From: CAZCEC01 sp964497615
GTDB lineage: Bacteria; Chloroflexota; Anaerolineae; Anaerolineales; UBA6663
Length of the DNA stretch: 13,941 bases
Assembly: GCA_964497615.1 (NCBI GenBank)
Contig: CAZCEC010000115.1
Location: forward strand, 1 to 13,941
Direction: 5' to 3'
Part shown: piece after piece, positions 11,101 through 13,941 of the stretch
Layout of the letters: each line of letters begins with the position of its first letter
How positions within the stretch are numbered: position 1 is the stretch's first letter
Notes under the pieces: generated by a model
The model's database searches: none
What the model was told of the DNA's origin: nothing
The model's input: only the letters and a program-made list of their open reading frames with translations
Translations under genes and position numbers: made by a program

Positions 11101-13941
11101 CTCGGTGTCCTGGACGTTGCAGGTCCAGGCGGCCACGCCGGTGTCGGGGTCTTGCTCCAGGGCGCAGTTCCACTGGTGGTCGTTGAAGACGACGGTGAGC
11201 GGGCGGTTGGGGCTGGGGTTCTGGTCCCAGTCCACGGTGAGGAGGTCGAAGGTCATGGGCTGATCGGCGACGCCGACGTACTCGGTGGGGCGGACGCCGA
11301 TGTAGTAGTTGCCCTGGTGGACGATGACCTCCACCCGGCCGGAGACCTGCTGGCCGTTGATGTCGGTGACGGTGGCCTCGATGGTATAGAGCTGGGAGAG
11401 CGCCGCGCCGGACAGATCGGCGGGCACTTCCAGGGTGGCGCGGCCCTGGGCGTCGGTCGTGCCGTCCTGCTCGGAGATCAGGCGGCCGAAGGTGCCGTAG
11501 AGCGGGCCGATGCCGCCGGAAGACCAGTCGTAGTCGTAGAAATCGTAGTAGCCGGGGCCCTGCCAGTCGAAGACGTAGTCGGCGGAGAGGACAGACCAGT
11601 GAACGTCGGCATTGGAGACCGGGCCGCCAAAGAAGAAGCTGGCATCCACCGTGACGGGGATGGTGCCGCCCTGGGCCACCTGGCTGATAGCGGACGACAC
11701 GGCCACCTGGAACTCGGGGCGGCGGTATTCGGCGACGCTGAAGGACACGCTGCCGAAGTAGCGCTCGCCGCGCGAGACGGAGATGTTGTAGTAGCCCAGG
11801 CCGGCCTCGTCCGCGATCTGGAACTCGCCGGAGAGCGTGCCGAGGGCATTGAGGGTGTGGGTGGCGGTGTAGACGCGCTCACCCTGGTCGTTGGTGATCT
11901 GCACCTCAACCGGGGCGTCGCCGGGCAGGGTGAAGCGGGCGTCGTCCTCGCGGCGGAGGATGGCCTTGAAGAAAACGGTTTGGCCGGGGCGGTAGATGGG
12001 CCGGTCGGTGTAGAGGTAGGCCAGGAAGTCCTGAGCGTAATACTGGCCGTTGAGGCCAAAGTCCCACGGGTCGATGCCGACGGACCAATCGCTGAGGCCG
12101 ATGGCAAAGGGCACGCCGGCCCCGGCGACAGCATAGACCTGCGTCCACAGATCGGGGCGGTCCGAGATGGGGGTGCGGAAGACGCCGTTAGCGTCGGTGC
12201 TGCCCTCAACGATCGGGTTGAAGTGCTGATCGTAGAGCGTCAGCGGCAGGTTGGGGATGGGCTGGCCGCTGTTCAGGTCGGTGGCCCACACGAGGGCCTC
12301 GCGCAGGGCCAGCTTGAGGGTGAGGTTGCTGGGCGAGACCACCATGAGGTGCCGCTGACTGCCCTGCACGCCGGGAGCCGTCATGGTGAGCATGTACAGG
12401 CCGGGCGCGAGGGCGCCGCCGTCGTCGTCGGCCAGGGGCACGCGGGTGAGGATGCGCTCGTTGAGGGCCTCGGGCACGTCCACCGTCCACACGCGCAGGA
12501 CCTGGGCGGGCGCGGCGACGAAGTTCTGGAAGGCATCGTAGCCGTTGGGGCCGGTGAAAGCGACGAAGTCATCGACCGAGAGGGAGAGCAGTTCCAGGTT
12601 GACCGAGCCCACATTCACGGTGGAGACGTAGAGGGCGGTCTCAGAGACGTTGGCGTTGTAGGTGCCGACCTGGCCATTGGTGTTGAAGTAGGCCTCGGGG
12701 TTGAGGGCGCGGGTGCGGAAGCTGACGGCCTGACCGCCGGGGATGACGTTGCCGTAGGGGTCGCGCATGCCTTCGCCGAGGTTCACCTGGTAATCAGTGG
12801 ATGGCTCGAGGTTCCAGCCGACGAAGAAGCTGAGGTTGTAGTCGGACCAGAAGGTATAGACCTGGGTGGGGGCAGGGATGATGCTGATCGCAGAATCCAC
12901 GCTGCCCACATCCATGGGCGAGTTGAAATAGATGCGGAAGCCATTGAAATAGTCGGCCGATTGGTCGCCGTTGACGGGGTCGGTGGCGAGGATGGCGGGC
13001 GGGCGGACGGTGTGGAAGAGCACCACAAACTGCGAGGCCAGGGTGGCGCCGCCGCCGGCCGAGGCGGCCGCCGGGTCGACGAAGACCTGCATCTCGGCGT
13101 CGAGGGGCAGGTTGCTGGCGGGCGTGAAGCCAACCGTCAGGCCATCCTCGGACCAGCGGAAGGCGCCGGGCACGTCAATGCCATCCGCGCCACGCAGGTG
13201 GAAGGCGGTCTGCACCGAAGCCTGATCCATCGGCTGGTTGAAGGTGATGCTGATGGGCCGGTTGAGGGGCACATCGGTCTGGTTGAAGAAGGGGTCGGAG
13301 GCCACCACTTCCGGGGCCTGGACGGTGAATTGCCAGGTGAAATCCTGCTGGAGCAGGCCGCCGGTGGTATCGGTGAGGCCGGCGGCGACGCGGCCGGTGT
13401 AGGTCTGGCCGCCAGCCAGGAAGCCGGTGGGGCGGAAGACGTAGATGCTGGTGTTGAGCCACTCGCCCGTGCCGGCGATGGCGGGCTCGATGGTGAGGGG
13501 ATTGGGCAGGGCGGCCTGATCCTCAAGGGCGGTGAGGGGCACCACGGGGCGGTTGAACATCACGGTGATGAGAGAGCCGACATCCACGCCGGCCGTGTCG
13601 GGCGCGGGCAGCACCTGGGTAACTTCGAGGAAGCCGACGGTATCCGCATTGAAGGAGACCGGCTCCATCATCGCCAGGCCGGCGGCGCTGCGGGCGGTGT
13701 TGAGGATGGTGACGACGTAGCGGGAGGCGCGCTCGAGCGACTGCTCCGGCAGGAAGGTGACGGTGGCGGGGTCGTCCCAGGCGAAGGCGCCAGGGATGGC
13801 AGGCTGGATGCTGAAGGCGGTTTCGACCGAGGCCTGATCCATCGGGCTGTCAAAGTAGACGGTGATTTCGCCGTCGGGCGGCAACTCATCGCCGCGGACG
13901 GGCAGGTGGTCAATGACGCGGGGAGCGATGGGCGGGAGGGG
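8140..13941 (-). CDS. Bacterial alpha-2-macroglobulin with Ig-like repeats and thioester (N-terminus outside window)
   Basis: Alpha-2-macroglobulins trap proteases: cleavage of a bait region exposes a reactive Cys-Gln thioester that binds the attacker. At least 1933 residues are visible, open to the right edge, so any signal peptide or lipobox lies outside. In visible numbering: four Ig-like Big_5/SbsA-type repeats of about 100 residues (1-412); the MG2 motif DRPIYRPGQT (646-655); a bait-region domain with SLSLVDLSVLSL and a linker KGGGGGGAD (1199-1207); the A2M domain beginning FLDTAYWQAVVNTG; and a thioester domain with YECTEQ, Cys1440 and Gln1443. The C-terminus is an MG10-like domain (LEDPLPAGAEPVD) ending GDGSVFTITP. 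I find five cysteines: C926/C941, C1790/C1798 and C1440. The first four could form two disulfides, leaving the thioester Cys, which fits an extracytoplasmic location. No penicillin-binding protein 1C gene, a common neighbour in Gram-negatives, is in the window. Confidence 0.94.
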   Translation of the reverse strand, partial: PLPPIAPRVIDHLPVRGDELPPDGEITVYFDSPMDQASVETAFSIQPAIPGAFAWDDPATVTFLPEQSLERASRYVVTILNTARSAAGLAMMEPVSFNADTVGFLEVTQVLPAPDTAGVDVGSLITVMFNRPVVPLTALEDQAALPNPLTIEPAIAGTGEWLNTSIYVFRPTGFLAGGQTYTGRVAAGLTDTTGGLLQQDFTWQFTVQAPEVVASDPFFNQTDVPLNRPISITFNQPMDQASVQTAFHLRGADGIDVPGAFRWSEDGLTVGFTPASNLPLDAEMQVFVDPAAASAGGGATLASQFVVLFHTVRPPAILATDPVNGDQSADYFNGFRIYFNSPMDVGSVDSAISIIPAPTQVYTFWSDYNLSFFVGWNLEPSTDYQVNLGEGMRDPYGNVIPGGQAVSFRTRALNPEAYFNTNGQVGTYNANVSETALYVSTVNVGSVNLELLSLSVDDFVAFTGPNGYDAFQNFVAAPAQVLRVWTVDVPEALNERILTRVPLADDDGGALAPGLYMLTMTAPGVQGSQRHLMVVSPSNLTLKLALREALVWATDLNSGQPIPNLPLTLYDQHFNPIVEGSTDANGVFRTPISDRPDLWTQVYAVAGAGVPFAIGLSDWSVGIDPWDFGLNGQYYAQDFLAYLYTDRPIYRPGQTVFFKAILRREDDARFTLPGDAPVEVQITNDQGERVYTATHTLNALGTLSGEFQIADEAGLGYYNISVSRGERYFGSVSFSVAEYRRPEFQVAVSSAISQVAQGGTIPVTVDASFFFGGPVSNADVHWSVLSADYVFDWQGPGYYDFYDYDWSSGGIGPLYGTFGRLISEQDGTTDAQGRATLEVPADLSGAALSQLYTIEATVTDINGQQVSGRVEVIVHQGNYYIGVRPTEYVGVADQPMTFDLLTVDWDQNPSPNRPLTVVFNDHQWNCALEQDPDTGVAAWTCNVQDTELDRLEITTDAEGKATATFTPPEGGVYQVKVTGTDEAGRQVTSSTIVWVASREFVTWRQENNDRVTLVADRRDYRPGDTAEILIPSPFQGAATALVTVERGRILHHEVIPLTSNSTVYQLPITAAHAPDVFVSVVIIKGVDENNPTAAFKMGIVKLSVSPEQQALTVTLTPDKAKVGPRDTVNYTLRATDYAGQPVQAEFSLSLVDLSVLSLSPPNSGPILGAFYGERALGVRTAVGLTLGVDRLNVAADEAKGGGGGGADVGFDEVRQNFLDTAYWQAVVNTGTNGEAAFTVTLPDNLTTWRLDARGVTDDTLVGQSTVDIVATRDLLIRPTTPRFFVVGDTATLGAVINNNTDQPIDAVVELAAAGVTLGSPASHNVTIPAHGRVEVNWDVTAEQAEYADLTFSVEGGGLSDASKPTLGQPPDQLIPIYNYVAPETTGTAGQMDAADTRLEAISLPRRYDATQGTLDIRVDPSLAASLTGALDYLKHFPYECTEQTVSRFLPNVLTYRALRDLGLADPELEGILAELVADGLQRLYAQQHVDGGWGWFATDQSDSFLTAYVLFGLVKAQQSGFSVSDSVISSGASYLQEHLVRPNATNEAWELNRQAFILYALAEAGRGNTSATVQLYDARQRLDTYARAYLALTFHLIDPNDDTRVQALLSDINNAAILSATGAHWEEAERDWWNMNTNTRSTAIVLDALARLDPDNDLIPNVVRWLMTARKADAWETTQETAWSLIGLTDWMVLSGELQGDFNYTLSLNGSLLTAGEVTPATVQESVHLQVAVADLLRDQANRLVLSRSAGDGRLYYTAHLNVYLPVPDVRAVNRGVIVAREYRLKTNDCGGADQPECPVVTSAQAGQDIQVSVTLIAPNDLYYVVLEDPLPAGAEPVDQSLLTTSVVGQPPELQSADPFYYGWGWWWFSNTDLRDEKVVLYATFLPKGTYEYTYTIHASLPGTYNVIPTQAREFYFPEVFGRGDGSVFTITP
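9613..9624 (-). other. Thioester motif codons (CTEQ) of the macroglobulin
   Basis: On the - strand these four codons read Cys-Thr-Glu-Gln within FPYECTEQTVSRFLPN. In thioester macroglobulins and complement proteins the Cys sulfur and the Gln side chain of CxEQ form the internal thioester. Some bacterial paralogues have lost this motif; here it is intact, which supports covalent protease trapping. The downstream helix-rich repeats (QHVDGGWGWFATDQSDSFL) fit the thioester domain. Confidence 0.92.
12706..13941 (-). other. Four tandem Ig-like (Big_5) repeats at the N-terminus of the macroglobulin
   Basis: Each repeat has a strand of the type ITVYFDSPMD, ITVMFNRPV, ISITFNQPMD or FRIYFNSPMD, then an 'AFSIQPA'-like segment, a tryptophan strand and a closing strand such as YVVTILNTA. 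They span about 1-105, 106-210, 211-315 and 316-412 of the visible protein. Big_5 repeats usually act as extracellular spacers or adhesion modules. Repeats 1 and 3 are the closest pair, sharing PMDQASVxTAF. Further repeats may lie beyond the window. Confidence 0.8.

Noticed and set aside
1..13941. tRNA, rRNA, insertion sequences, integrase or attachment sites
   Set aside because: Reading both strands I found no cloverleaf, rRNA block, transposase frame or terminal inverted repeats.

Overview
The window is GC-rich bacterial DNA with dense, ordinary gene structure and frequent GTG/TTG starts. The gene mix is a type III pantothenate kinase, a bactofilin beside a DUF4446 protein, a DUF5678 protein beside a retropepsin-like protein, and a large alpha-2-macroglobulin with N-terminal Ig-like repeats. 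Together with short-period repeats between genes, this suggests a member of the Chloroflexota (Anaerolineae/Caldilineae-like). That placement is an inference from family knowledge; no marker gene here proves it.

Region 1 (1-3608, + strand) is a CoA biosynthesis cluster in pathway order: the 3' end of panE, a 53-residue membrane ORF, panC, coaX and coaBC. These carry ketopantoate through pantoate, pantothenate and 4'-phosphopantothenate to 4'-phosphopantetheine. Three of the junctions overlap by 1 to 4 bases. The decarboxylase half of CoaBC differs from the E. coli enzyme at two active-site motif positions.

Region 2 (3609-6208, + strand) holds a DmpA/P1-type peptidase, a membrane-anchored DUF4446 protein and a bactofilin. 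The bactofilin has a recognisable promoter and a textbook intrinsic terminator. Three intergenic gaps in regions 1 and 2 carry short-period tandem tracts with periods of 7, 9 and 8 bases, all purine- or G-rich on the coding strand. One of them also holds a 45-base tandem duplication.

Region 3 (6209-7886, - strand) is a tight three-gene unit transcribed leftwards: DUF5678 protein, retropepsin-like aspartic protease and aldo/keto reductase. The first two overlap by 4 bases, and the reductase starts 3 bases after the protease stop. A TATAAT box lies just upstream.

Region 4 (7887-8139) is non-coding and rich in hairpins, including a nested double inverted repeat that probably terminates the gene to its right.

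Region 5 (8140-13941, - strand) is one very large gene whose 5' end lies beyond the window. It encodes at least 1933 residues of a bacterial alpha-2-macroglobulin with four Ig-like (Big_5) repeats, an MG2 motif, a Gly-rich bait-region candidate and an intact CTEQ thioester motif. It is probably an extracytoplasmic protease trap.

The items most worth a second look are the DUF5678/retropepsin pair, the small membrane ORF in the CoA cluster, the variant CoaBC active site, the three-period intergenic repeats and the Ig-extended thioester macroglobulin.
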